Of a DNA stretch of 39,347 nucleotides, positions 23,974 to 32,686 are shown in pieces. Both the position numbers and the translations under genes were made by a program. A model generated the notes under the pieces. It was not told the origin of the DNA and searched no databases. It saw nothing but the letters and a program-made list of their open reading frames with translations. The DNA is from an uncultured Bacteroidia bacterium (GTDB lineage Bacteria > Bacteroidota > Bacteroidia > Bacteroidales > UBA932): positions 1 to 39,347 of the forward strand of contig CACZEU010000006.1 of the NCBI GenBank assembly GCA_902780175.1. Direction: 5' to 3'. How positions within the stretch are numbered: the stretch's first letter is position 1; each line of letters begins with the position of its first letter.

Positions 23974-25680
23974 ATGCAACTGCAAATTCTTTTTACGGAT
24001 GATACTGCCTGGATGAACCTGATTGATTCCAGGTACAACAAGTCCTTTCAGGTAGAAATTGCAAAGTCGAAAGAGATTCCTTTGTATTTTGCGATTGACG
24101 ATGATGGTCAAATATTTGGTGGTGCGAGCGCCCGTAACTACTATTTTAAAAATTATACGGACCTGGCAAATCTGGAAAATACCTGTTTTGGGAATTTGCT
24201 TGATTACATCCGTACAGGCAAGACGTTCGTAAATATGGGGGAAAATCGCCCTGGCGCATATCTTGCAACATGGCTGTTCGATCAGGCAGAGGCATTCCTG
24301 AAGAAAAACAGCGGTTCTGACGATATCGATGACATCGCGATTGCCGGGTATCCTGCCTGGGAAGACGAGGACCTGAAAGAACTGAAACTGCAGCTGAGTA
24401 CTTGTAGGCCTACGGAAATTGTGCCTATAAGCCACTTCTTCTCGAATGCGGCTTTCGTCGTGTTGCCTGTGAATAGGTGCTTTAAGGTGGGGACGTTTGA
24501 GTCGGAGCAGTGGAAAGAGGTCTACTCTTCTCCAATGATAGGGGCGGACTTGCGCATCCGCTCGATGGCTAAGCGTATGGCGTTCCAAGTTAACGAACAA
24601 TCTAGACTAGATGACTTGTTCGATGCCGAGGTATGCTCGTGCGAATCCTATTTGAAGTGGAACAATGTTCTGGAATTGCTCGAATCGGGGCGTGATTATG
24701 ATGGCGCATATAAGGGCGCATCGAAGCGAGGCCTGCGCGAGATACCTGTTTCGTTTACCTCGAAAGAACGCCTTACGGGTGATGACGAAAAAACAATGAG
24801 GCAGATTGCAATATATGCGTTTGGGTATGTAACGCAAAAAGGGGACAATAAGGCAACTGTAGAATTTGTAGGTGACGGATATTGTTTCCCCGAGTTCAAG
24901 AAGTCCTTCGAAGAGAAGAAGGATACCCTCAATACAATCTATACCTCGACAAGCGCTTTCTTGAATCGCATTTTCTCGAGGGAGTGGAGCAAGGCTTCCA
25001 TGGGGGCGAATATAAAGTCGGTATCGACTCTTTCTATATCGAACTTGCAACCGAACGATATCGTTTACCTGCACGGTGCAGATTTTGGCAAGCCGGATTC
25101 GGAGAAGGAACTCCGCTATTTGGGAAACAACCGCTTTGAAACGATAAAGAATTCCCGCGGCTGGAGCTCTCCTCATGATATCCTGGTGGCACAGGAGATG
25201 CTTTGGTGTGTTGGCCAGAAGCTGCGCCTGAAATTGGAAAAGACCGGGCAGATTGCAGCCACGAGAACGATTACGGAAATCAAGGCTCCCGTAAAAGATG
25301 CCAAGAGCGCTCCGCAACCTTCCGCTGCACCTAAGGCGAGTTCGGCATGCGCATCGGCGTTTGAAGTTGCGGGTTCAGCAGGGATAGAAAAGAACGTGTC
25401 CCTGAACGAAATAAATATTTCGTCGCTGAATGCGGGTGATATTGTTTCGCTGCATGGGGTTGACCCCAACGGCGTGAAAGCTCCTACGAGAAAGGAACTG
25501 CGCTATTTGGGGGGCGGCCGCTTTGAAACTATTGAGAATACGAGAGGCTGGAGCCATGCAGGCGATATCGTCGTCGCGAAGGATTCCGTCTGGACGCTTC
25601 ACCAGAGCTTGCGATTTATGCTAGAAAGGACAGGCCAGGTGGCATCAACGAGAATGATTGATTCCATGCAGGTGAAGTAA
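23974..25680 (+). CDS. Degenerate Hsp70/actin-fold-like protein with two C-terminal repeat modules
   Basis: I do not recognise a named family, but residues 1-335 follow the Hsp70 nucleotide-binding domain in outline: IPLYFAIDDDGQIFGGASARNYYF and NLENTCFGNLLDYI (36-79) resemble the PSYVAF..GDAAKNQ..NPENTVFDAKRLIG part; IAIAGYPAWEDEDLKELK (121-138) the VPAYF segment; IVPISHFFSNAAF the EPTAAA segment; VEFVGDGYCFP (296-306) the VGGSSRIP segment. The DLGT phosphate loop is absent, so ATPase activity is doubtful. Residues 352-434 and 477-563 are two copies of one module (LHGxD, KELRYLGxxRFETI, TRGWS-type, GQxAxTR). The linker has a single SAFE motif at 461. The start at 23974 is one base after the PP2C stop. 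Confidence 0.6.
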   Translation: MQLQILFTDDTAWMNLIDSRYNKSFQVEIAKSKEIPLYFAIDDDGQIFGGASARNYYFKNYTDLANLENTCFGNLLDYIRTGKTFVNMGENRPGAYLATWLFDQAEAFLKKNSGSDDIDDIAIAGYPAWEDEDLKELKLQLSTCRPTEIVPISHFFSNAAFVVLPVNRCFKVGTFESEQWKEVYSSPMIGADLRIRSMAKRMAFQVNEQSRLDDLFDAEVCSCESYLKWNNVLELLESGRDYDGAYKGASKRGLREIPVSFTSKERLTGDDEKTMRQIAIYAFGYVTQKGDNKATVEFVGDGYCFPEFKKSFEEKKDTLNTIYTSTSAFLNRIFSREWSKASMGANIKSVSTLSISNLQPNDIVYLHGADFGKPDSEKELRYLGNNRFETIKNSRGWSSPHDILVAQEMLWCVGQKLRLKLEKTGQIAATRTITEIKAPVKDAKSAPQPSAAPKASSACASAFEVAGSAGIEKNVSLNEINISSLNAGDIVSLHGVDPNGVKAPTRKELRYLGGGRFETIENTRGWSHAGDIVVAKDSVWTLHQSLRFMLERTGQVASTRMIDSMQVK

Positions 25681-25684
25681 ATGA

Positions 25685-25713
25685 AAAAGGCTCAGGTCAA
25701 ACCTGAGCCTTTT
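25685..25713. terminator. Bidirectional intrinsic terminator between convergent genes
   Basis: A perfect 13-bp stem (AAAAGGCTCAGGT with ACCTGAGCCTTTT) and a 3-base loop fill the gap between the Hsp70-like gene and the convergent ATPase gene; the A and T tracts serve both strands. Confidence 0.92.
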
Positions 25714-25715
25714 CG

Positions 25716-27950
25716 CTAGGAGTTCTTGACGAAGCGGATAGGCAACCCGTTAAGAATGTTGCTTGCTTCGGCCTTGATATCTTCGTTTAGGTAGTGCAGT
25801 AAAATGCTGTAGGCGCGTTCAGAATCGCTTTCAGTTGCTGTCCAGAAATTGGTGCTGAAAGTGATATTGCTGAAATTCTTCTTGACGCTGTTCCAGAATC
25901 CGGTGGCAAGTGCGCTGAAGCCGTAAATGTCCTTGCCCTCGGGAGAGTTGAATCCTTTTTTCCAGCTTTCCTTGCACTTTAACGCTGTTCCGGTGCTGAT
26001 TTTCGAGTATCTCGGAACATACCTGTTGAGACGCTTCCAGTCATCTATGGTTGGCAAGTGCCAGCCTTCGGGAGCGATCTCCATGGCTTCTTCCCAGGTA
26101 TAAAGCCTTCCGTATACGCTATCATTCTCGTCGTTGTCGTTGATGGAGAAGGAATCGCGGCTGGCGAACCTGAAGTTTTCGGCCATCCAGACTTGCGCTC
26201 CGATTTTTACGACCCTGTATGTTTCGTTGTCCCTGGGGTCGGTGAAGAACTTGGGCACAATTAGCTTTAAGGCGGCTTCTTCCTCTAGCTCGAAATCTTC
26301 ATCGTCATCCTTTGCTGCTTTCTTAGGACGGGCGGCGATTTTAGGAATGGGCCTCGATGGGGGAGGCACGATGGCTTCTTCCCTGGAGGTCTTCTTCTTG
26401 GCTACGGTCTTGGCGCCTGCAATCGAAACGATTTTTTTGCTGGCCACAGGTTGAGAGGCTGCTGCAGGTGATTCTTCTTGCTGGTCATCTTGGTCTTCGG
26501 CAGAAGACACATATTCAATGCCGTCTTCGGTTTCTTCGTCAGCTTCCTGAGATGCTGTTGAGGCGATATCGTCGAGTTCAATCTGCTCGGAAGTTTCGCT
26601 GCGCGGGGCGACGGGCTTGGTGGCGGCCTGTTTGGGTGCGGCCTCGCTGCTTTCTTGAGATGCCTCAAGATTTTGCGTGACTTGCCCAGACACCTCTACG
26701 GAAACTTCCTTCTTGGGCGAATCGCTGAAGAAGGAATGGTCCTTGAAACTCTGGAGCCGCGCTACCTTAAACTGGTCCCTGTTCCACAAATCGACAATCC
26801 TGGAAATTTCCTCGTCAGATACGAACATTCCCTGGGCGTGGATGAGCGTGTCGTTATCGTTGAGCAAGAAGTCCCCGTTTCCCTGTAGGGTCTCGGCTCC
26901 GCCTTCGCTAATGACGAGCCTTGAACTTGCATTGTCGGCAACCTTGAAGCAGATACGCTTTGTAATGTTGTCCTTGATTTCTTTTGTGATGATGTCGGCT
27001 GCAGGGCGCTGCGTTGCAATGACAAGATGGATGCCCGCATATCGCGCCTTGGCGGCAAGAGTCTTGATAAAGCCTTCGAGCTTGTTCTTCGTTTCCTTGC
27101 CGATAGATTCTGCGTTGTGAATCAGGTCTGCATATTCATCGATGATAATCAATACGTACGGAAGGGGCTTTTTTCCGGCCTTGGCTTGCAGGGTGTTGTA
27201 TTCGCCAATGTTTTTGCAGGTCTTGACGCCGCTGGTAAACAGTTTACCGCGACGGTCCATTTCAAGTTTCGCCCATTCTAGGGCCTCGATGGATTCGAAC
27301 ACGAACGTATCGGTATCGTTGATTATGGAATGGAGCAGATGGGGAATGTTTGCGTAATCGTTGAACTCGACCTGTTTCGGGTCGATTAGGATCATTCTCA
27401 GTTCGCTGGGGGACTTCGTTAAAAGCAGGTTGATAATCATTGCGTTCAGGCAAACCGATTTTCCGGAACCTGTGCCGCCTGCAATCAGAATGTGCGGCGC
27501 TTTCGCAATGTCTAGAAGGACGGTTCCCCCGGAAACCTTGTTACCTAGGGCTATGGGCAGTTTTCCGTCATCTGGATTGTAGTCCCCGCTTTCCAGGATT
27601 TCGCGTATGGTAATTTTTTGAACCTTGCCATTTGGGATTTCCAGGAAGAGCGTACCGTTTTCGCGACGGCATTGTGCCGACGATACGTTCAGGCTCATTG
27701 CAATTTCTTCGAGCCGGCTGGTAATCTGTTCTATTCTGGCGCCCTTGGCTATGTTGAGCTTTATTTCGAAGCGGGTAATCATCGTCCCGCACTTACCCTC
27801 TTTTACGGTACAGGGAACCTTGTAGCTGTCAAGTGTTACCTGCAGTGTAGAGCACATTTCGGCAAGTTGTTCTTCGTTGTACTTGGGGACGAATTCCTCT
27901 GCCGGGTCGAGCAGGTCGTCTAGTTGCAGTTGATAATGTGCGTTGCTCAT
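25716..27950 (-). CDS. Soluble FtsK/SpoIIIE-type ATPase with C-terminal FISUMP domain
   Basis: Residues 1-395 match the alpha-beta motor of FtsK/SpoIIIE translocases: the beta-like N-terminal region, Walker A GGTGSGKS (158-165), IDPKQVEFNDY, Walker B LIIIDEYADL (267-276), and ATQRPAADIITKEIKDN. No transmembrane helix and no gamma (KOPS-reading) winged helix is visible, so this is not the housekeeping chromosome translocase. An acidic, Ser/Gln/Glu-rich linker of about 170 residues leads to a C-terminal FISUMP domain (568-744: YRVVKIGAQVWMAENF, GRLYTWEEAMEIAPEGWHLP). That domain normally occurs on exported Fibrobacter proteins, yet this protein has no export signal. An AAGGA site lies about seven bases before the ATG. 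It diverges from the kinase at 28059. Substrate, DNA or protein, is unknown. Confidence 0.88.
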   Translation of the reverse strand: MSNAHYQLQLDDLLDPAEEFVPKYNEEQLAEMCSTLQVTLDSYKVPCTVKEGKCGTMITRFEIKLNIAKGARIEQITSRLEEIAMSLNVSSAQCRRENGTLFLEIPNGKVQKITIREILESGDYNPDDGKLPIALGNKVSGGTVLLDIAKAPHILIAGGTGSGKSVCLNAMIINLLLTKSPSELRMILIDPKQVEFNDYANIPHLLHSIINDTDTFVFESIEALEWAKLEMDRRGKLFTSGVKTCKNIGEYNTLQAKAGKKPLPYVLIIIDEYADLIHNAESIGKETKNKLEGFIKTLAAKARYAGIHLVIATQRPAADIITKEIKDNITKRICFKVADNASSRLVISEGGAETLQGNGDFLLNDNDTLIHAQGMFVSDEEISRIVDLWNRDQFKVARLQSFKDHSFFSDSPKKEVSVEVSGQVTQNLEASQESSEAAPKQAATKPVAPRSETSEQIELDDIASTASQEADEETEDGIEYVSSAEDQDDQQEESPAAASQPVASKKIVSIAGAKTVAKKKTSREEAIVPPPSRPIPKIAARPKKAAKDDDEDFELEEEAALKLIVPKFFTDPRDNETYRVVKIGAQVWMAENFRFASRDSFSINDNDENDSVYGRLYTWEEAMEIAPEGWHLPTIDDWKRLNRYVPRYSKISTGTALKCKESWKKGFNSPEGKDIYGFSALATGFWNSVKKNFSNITFSTNFWTATESDSERAYSILLHYLNEDIKAEASNILNGLPIRFVKNS

Positions 27951-28020
27951 AGGGGATTCCTTATGTAATCAAGGAAAAAATAGAAAAAGTTGTAAAAAAA
28001 TGTAATCATGGATTTTATTA

Positions 28021-28029
28021 TGCTATATT
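28021..28029 (+). promoter_or_regulatory. Extended -10 promoter for the ankyrin kinase gene
   Basis: TGCTATATT in the 108-bp divergent gap (27951-28058) is an extended -10; the -35 region 17 bases upstream is weak and A/T-rich. Predicted leader about 22 bases, with AAAAGGG at 28047-28053 as ribosome-binding site. I could not place a convincing promoter for the divergent ATPase gene in the same gap. Confidence 0.4.
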
Positions 28030-28058
28030 AAGAGGAACGAATATACAAAAGGGTTTAT

Positions 28059-31000
28059 ATGAAGAAAAAGAAAGGCTCCTCGGTGAGTTCCTCGGCATTT
28101 GAGACTGTTCCGGAAAATTCGGCCAGTTCCGCCTTTGAGACGGTTTCGGAATCGCAGGCCGGTTCGGCATTCGAAACGGGGACGGAAGCACAGGCCGGTT
28201 CGGCTTTTGAGACGGGTGCTGCGGCTGGTTCCGCATTTGACGCTGCTGTGGGCGGGACTTCGTTTGTTAGCGAAAAAACGGTAAAGCAGGCCCTATCGGC
28301 GTTTGATACCGACGAACACATGTCGCAAAAGCATACCCACCAGGGTTCCTTTGAACTGGAAGACAACAAGGGGTGCCGCCACACCCTTTGGGGCGAAGAG
28401 GAACTTAAAAATCAGGGAGCCATGGGTGTCGTTTCGACGGCCTGGCTGCAAGAGGAATCTTCGGAGCAGAAGGTCCTGATTAAGCGTATCCAGGGCGAAG
28501 CCGACCCGCATCAGGCGCTGCTCTTCAGTAACGAGGCCCTGATTACCTGCGAGAACGGTTCTAGGGGCCGTCACCTGGCAAACGGAAAGTTCATGGGTAA
28601 GGATTCCCAGGGCCGCTTCTTCTTGGTCATGGAATTCTATAACGGCGAAAACCTCGAAAAGAAGATAGAGGATCATGTCTATGAACGTGATACCGGTCGA
28701 TGCAAGGCTGTTATCCGTGGAATCCTGGAAGGGCTTGGCGAACTTCACGACCAGGGTGTCGTCCATCGCGACCTGAAGCCTGCTAATGTGATGGTGCGTT
28801 CCGACAACGGGGTGCCAATCCTGCTTGACTTTGGCCTTGCCAGCAAGACTAACCTTAAGGACTTAAGCGTCAGCACGATTGGTACATTTGGCTACGCAGC
28901 TCCTGAACAGCAGGATGGCTCTGCCCACGAGATTGCCTTTTCTGCGGACATCTATAGCGTCGGTGTCATCTTCTTGGAAATGCTTACGCCTGGCTTTAGC
29001 GTCCTAAAGGCCGGGGAGAATTTTGCAGGCAAAATAGACAGGAACGACCCCCAAAGACAGGAAAAGCTGAAGGCGCGTCTAGAGGCCTTCAGAAAAATTC
29101 TTGACGAGCAGATAGCCAAGCTCGAAAAGAACAATGCGGCAGCATTCAAGGACTTTATATTGAAGTGCCTTGAAAGGAACCCCGAAGACCGCTACCAGAG
29201 CGGCCAGGAAGCCCTTGACCAGTTCATTTCTGTGGCGACGCAGTGCCGAAACGAGTACAAGCGCATGTGCATCGACCCGTATTGGAACGACGGCAGTGTC
29301 GATGAAGACGAAAGAAAGGCCCTGATTGACGATGCAAAGAAGCTGGGCGTCTCCGAAAAAGATATCGTCGACGATTTCAAGGAAGCGGCAAAGAACTATA
29401 ACATCTACTTGGAACACGTCCGTGCCGGCTTGAAGGGCGACAAGGACCACGACCGCGAATCCCTGTTCGAAGAGGCAAAGCGCAAAGGGAACAAACTGTC
29501 GAAAAAGGACTTCAAGCGCATTATCGAAGATGAACGCACGAAGTTGCTGAAATCGCCGAAGACGCCGGAAAACCAGAAGAAAAAGATAAAGAAGGCCCTG
29601 GCCGAAAAGAAGAACAACAGGCTGTATGGCCTAGTGGCGGCGCTGGTCCTGGTGCTGCTCGGCGTGATTATAAGTGAGGCGTTCACGAAGGATGAATCCC
29701 CGATTCCGTCGAACCCGAAGGAAAGGAATGAATTGCTGCTCACGACAAGTGGTGCGGGCGATGCCATTTACACCTCGCGTCTGTTGAAGGCGGGCGCCTT
29801 CATCGATACGCAGGATTCTCTAGGCAAGTCGCCCCTGTACCTTGCCGTGGAACTGGGCGCTATCCCGACTATCGACACGCTGTTGAACTATTCTCCCAAG
29901 GTGAACCTTGCCGACAACGAAGGTTGGACTCCGTTGTTCAAGGCTGCCTGGCAGGGAAATTCCGCTGTTGCGGAGCGCCTTATCGACAATGGTGCCGATG
30001 TGGGGCTTGCCGACAAACGCGGTCGTTCTGCCATTGCGCTTGCGCTTCAGCAAAAGCATGATAACGTTGTGCTGACGTTGCTGAAGCACATGTCGAATGC
30101 GGATATTCAAGATCAGTATGCGTTATTGAACGATTATGCTCAGTCCGAAAAGGCGAGACAGTATCTTGCCGATGCGAGGGACAAGGTTGCGCAGATTAGG
30201 GAAGCAATCGAAAAGGACGATGTGGACCGCCTGAAGTCCACCTTGGCCTATAGGGCCAATGCCGACCTGAATTATGCGGATTCTACAGGAAAGTCCTGGA
30301 TGCATATCGCAGCAGAAAACGGAAGCGTCAAGTGCGTCAAGTATTTGGCTTCGCTTAAGATGGATGCCAATATAAAGGATTTCCAGGGGCAGACTCCTAT
30401 ATTTGCGGTCGCCCAGAATGGCTCGATAGATATGGCGAAGGCGCTTGTTGAGGCCGGTGCCGATATCCAGGTGGAAAATCGCGATGGCAAGAGCTTTGTC
30501 GGTATGGTGAAGTCGAAGGACTTGAAGAAGTTCATTACGGACCGCATGTATGCCGACTCGCTTTTTGTCAAGATTGCGACGACCGGAAACCAGGGTGAAA
30601 TGGAACGCTATATTGCACAGGGAGCGCATGTGGATGCCAAGGACAGTAAGGGCAATTCCGCGTTGGCATACGCAGTGCAAAAGAGCGACCTGAATACTAT
30701 CAAGTTCTTGATGGCTAAGGGTGCGCGTGTCAATGACGCCTTCGAAAAGGGAAACACCCTGATGCATTTTGCCGTTGCAAACGACGATGTCAAGGTGATG
30801 AGCGAGCTGCTTGCGGCCCATGTCGATTGCAATACGAAGAATGCCCAGGGCCAGACGCCCTTGATGGTGGCAATCAAGGAACGCAAGTGGAAGGCTGTCG
30901 ACTTGCTGCTTATGCAAGACAACATCTCTGTTGCAGATGTCGACAAGGACTTGAACAATGTCATGCACTACATGGCGTCTGCGGGCAATATCGATTTGAT

Positions 31001-32573
31001 GCAGAAGCTCAAGACCCGTGTAGAATCGAATGTGTATAACAAGGAAAGAAAGACTCCGCTTCATTTCGCCGCCGCTGCCGGGTTCCTGGAAGGGGTCCAG
31101 CTGCTGGAGGAACTCGGTGTTTCGCTGAGCTTTAGGGATGCCTACGGGAAAAAGGCCGTGGACTATGCGCGGGCACCTCAGGTCAAGAAGTTCCTGTTTG
31201 ATAACGAACACAAGAATGAATTGATTTTCGATGCTGTCAAGCGCAAGAACTTCAAGGCCGTCCAGGAACTCCTTTCCTTCGGCGCGAAGGTGAATGCTTC
31301 GGATAAGCAGGGAACTCCGCTCATTCACTATGCCGTGATGAAGGATTCCATGATTATGTCCATGTTGATTGCACAAGGGATGGACGTGAATGCCGTGGAT
31401 GCGCAGAAGGAAACTGCCTTGTTCAAGGCTGTCCGTGCCAAGTCCTGGGAAAGCATGAGGTGCCTTGTAAACCACGGCGCCGATGCACGCCTTGCCAATG
31501 CCGCTGGCGAAAAGCTGGTGCACATCGCTGTCGCGACAAAGGACACCTCGATTGTCAAGTGGTCGCTGCAATATGTCCCTGTCAATTCTCTAGACAACAA
31601 GGGCGAAACGCCTTTGTATTCTGCGGTCAGGTCCAACGACTTTACGACGGCAATGTTCTTGCTGAAGAAGGGCGTGGATACGAAGAGTCTCAATGCCCAG
31701 AGAATGACTGCGATGGCTGTTGCGACGAATAGGACGTCTACGCATCTGGCGAACGTGACTTACAGGGACGAACGCTTCCTGGATGCCATGGCGAAGGGAG
31801 ACTTCAAGCAGGCGGCCTTCTTCTTGTCGCTTGGCGCAAACATTGATGCCGCGAATGTGCAGAACAACAATACCGCACTTTGCGATGCCGTTAATGCCAA
31901 CGCGATGAACAAGATCAAGTACCTCGAAAAGAACGGTGCGAACATGAACTTGGAATGCGGGCCGATGTCTCCGCTAGGCTGGGCCATATATAACGGCAAT
32001 GCGAAACTTGTTGACTACTTTGTGCGCAATCCGAACGTGATTGCGAAGGGCAGACTCTCGAACGGGTTTACCCCGCTGCAGATGGCCGTGTTGAAGCGCG
32101 ATGTCGGTATGGTTAAGACCCTGCTCAAGAAGGGCGGCGTGAACGACGGCGACAAGGATGGAAAGCCTGCGCTTGTCTTGGCGATTGAACAGAACAATAG
32201 TGAGATGGTCCGCTTGCTTCTGGATAATGGGGCACTTCAGGTATGGCGCGATTCTCGTGGCAACGCTCCGATTCATATTGCGGCTAGGTCTGCGTCCGGC
32301 GATATCGCTAGCGCCTTGATTAGCCATGGCGCCAACGTAGAAGAACAGAACAAGGATGGTGACGACCCGCTGGATATCGCAGAAAATAGTGGTAATTCCT
32401 CGGCACAGTCCGTTATCGAGGATGCACATTCCTGGGGCTTCTGGAAATGGGTCAAGTACATCGGTATAGCAATTCTGGTCTTGGTGGTTATCGCATCTTG
32501 TGTTGCATTCCCGCCGATGATTGGTGTGTATATCGTGCTGATAATTCTTTTCGTGAAGTTCTGCACGGGGTAA
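28059..32573 (+). CDS. Membrane Ser/Thr protein kinase with SAFET repeats and a long ankyrin-repeat region
   Basis: A 1504-residue eukaryotic-type kinase. Residues 12-85 hold six SAF(E/D) motifs, the first four spaced exactly 12 residues (12, 24, 36, 48). The kinase domain (about 108-395) is complete: glycine loop NQGAMGVVS, Lys142, HRDLKPAN (236-243), DFG (257-259), APEQ (281-284). A charged helical region (about 400-520, including DPYWNDGSVDEDERKALIDDAKKLGVS, slightly TerB-like) precedes a transmembrane helix at 523-539. From about 555 to 1455 run some twenty or more ankyrin repeats, and residues 1466-1500 are hydrophobic. With the kinase inside, simple topology puts the ankyrins outside the inner membrane. 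It should phosphorylate partners in this cluster and be opposed by the PP2C. The outer part may sense an envelope ligand. Confidence 0.9.
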   Translation: MKKKKGSSVSSSAFETVPENSASSAFETVSESQAGSAFETGTEAQAGSAFETGAAAGSAFDAAVGGTSFVSEKTVKQALSAFDTDEHMSQKHTHQGSFELEDNKGCRHTLWGEEELKNQGAMGVVSTAWLQEESSEQKVLIKRIQGEADPHQALLFSNEALITCENGSRGRHLANGKFMGKDSQGRFFLVMEFYNGENLEKKIEDHVYERDTGRCKAVIRGILEGLGELHDQGVVHRDLKPANVMVRSDNGVPILLDFGLASKTNLKDLSVSTIGTFGYAAPEQQDGSAHEIAFSADIYSVGVIFLEMLTPGFSVLKAGENFAGKIDRNDPQRQEKLKARLEAFRKILDEQIAKLEKNNAAAFKDFILKCLERNPEDRYQSGQEALDQFISVATQCRNEYKRMCIDPYWNDGSVDEDERKALIDDAKKLGVSEKDIVDDFKEAAKNYNIYLEHVRAGLKGDKDHDRESLFEEAKRKGNKLSKKDFKRIIEDERTKLLKSPKTPENQKKKIKKALAEKKNNRLYGLVAALVLVLLGVIISEAFTKDESPIPSNPKERNELLLTTSGAGDAIYTSRLLKAGAFIDTQDSLGKSPLYLAVELGAIPTIDTLLNYSPKVNLADNEGWTPLFKAAWQGNSAVAERLIDNGADVGLADKRGRSAIALALQQKHDNVVLTLLKHMSNADIQDQYALLNDYAQSEKARQYLADARDKVAQIREAIEKDDVDRLKSTLAYRANADLNYADSTGKSWMHIAAENGSVKCVKYLASLKMDANIKDFQGQTPIFAVAQNGSIDMAKALVEAGADIQVENRDGKSFVGMVKSKDLKKFITDRMYADSLFVKIATTGNQGEMERYIAQGAHVDAKDSKGNSALAYAVQKSDLNTIKFLMAKGARVNDAFEKGNTLMHFAVANDDVKVMSELLAAHVDCNTKNAQGQTPLMVAIKERKWKAVDLLLMQDNISVADVDKDLNNVMHYMASAGNIDLMQKLKTRVESNVYNKERKTPLHFAAAAGFLEGVQLLEELGVSLSFRDAYGKKAVDYARAPQVKKFLFDNEHKNELIFDAVKRKNFKAVQELLSFGAKVNASDKQGTPLIHYAVMKDSMIMSMLIAQGMDVNAVDAQKETALFKAVRAKSWESMRCLVNHGADARLANAAGEKLVHIAVATKDTSIVKWSLQYVPVNSLDNKGETPLYSAVRSNDFTTAMFLLKKGVDTKSLNAQRMTAMAVATNRTSTHLANVTYRDERFLDAMAKGDFKQAAFFLSLGANIDAANVQNNNTALCDAVNANAMNKIKYLEKNGANMNLECGPMSPLGWAIYNGNAKLVDYFVRNPNVIAKGRLSNGFTPLQMAVLKRDVGMVKTLLKKGGVNDGDKDGKPALVLAIEQNNSEMVRLLLDNGALQVWRDSRGNAPIHIAARSASGDIASALISHGANVEEQNKDGDDPLDIAENSGNSSAQSVIEDAHSWGFWKWVKYIGIAILVLVVIASCVAFPPMIGVYIVLIILFVKFCTG

Positions 32574-32618
32574 TCTAGGCTTTTAAGTCGCTTTTTTAGT
32601 GAGGGGTGGTTGCCTAGA
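32574..32618. repeat. Inverted repeat in the kinase-to-motor gap
   Basis: TCTAGGC (32574-32580) directly after the kinase stop is matched by GCCTAGA (32612-32618), 31 bases apart. It may form an mRNA stem ahead of the terminator-like hairpin at 32641. The gap also contains an A/T-rich run (32621-32640) that could hold a -10 element, but I cannot assign a convincing promoter. Confidence 0.35.
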
Positions 32619-32640
32619 GACAATATAAATATATATTTAC

Positions 32641-32672
32641 AAAAGAGCGGAGACGTGTTTCTCCGCTTTTTT
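32641..32672 (+). terminator. Intrinsic terminator or attenuator before the first ZorA-like gene
   Basis: AGCGGAGA (32646-32653) pairs with TCTCCGCT (32660-32667) around a 6-base loop; flanking A and T tracts and one G-T pair lengthen the stem to 13, ending in a T run. It stands 14 bases before the next ATG, whose AGAGG site (32673-32677) directly follows, so it separates the kinase from the motor genes or regulates them. Confidence 0.75.
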
Positions 32673-32686
32673 AGAGGTATATACTC

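Noticed and set aside
25716-27950. Housekeeping FtsK chromosome translocase
   Set aside because: No membrane helices and no gamma domain; the C-terminal FISUMP domain and setting argue for a specialised role.
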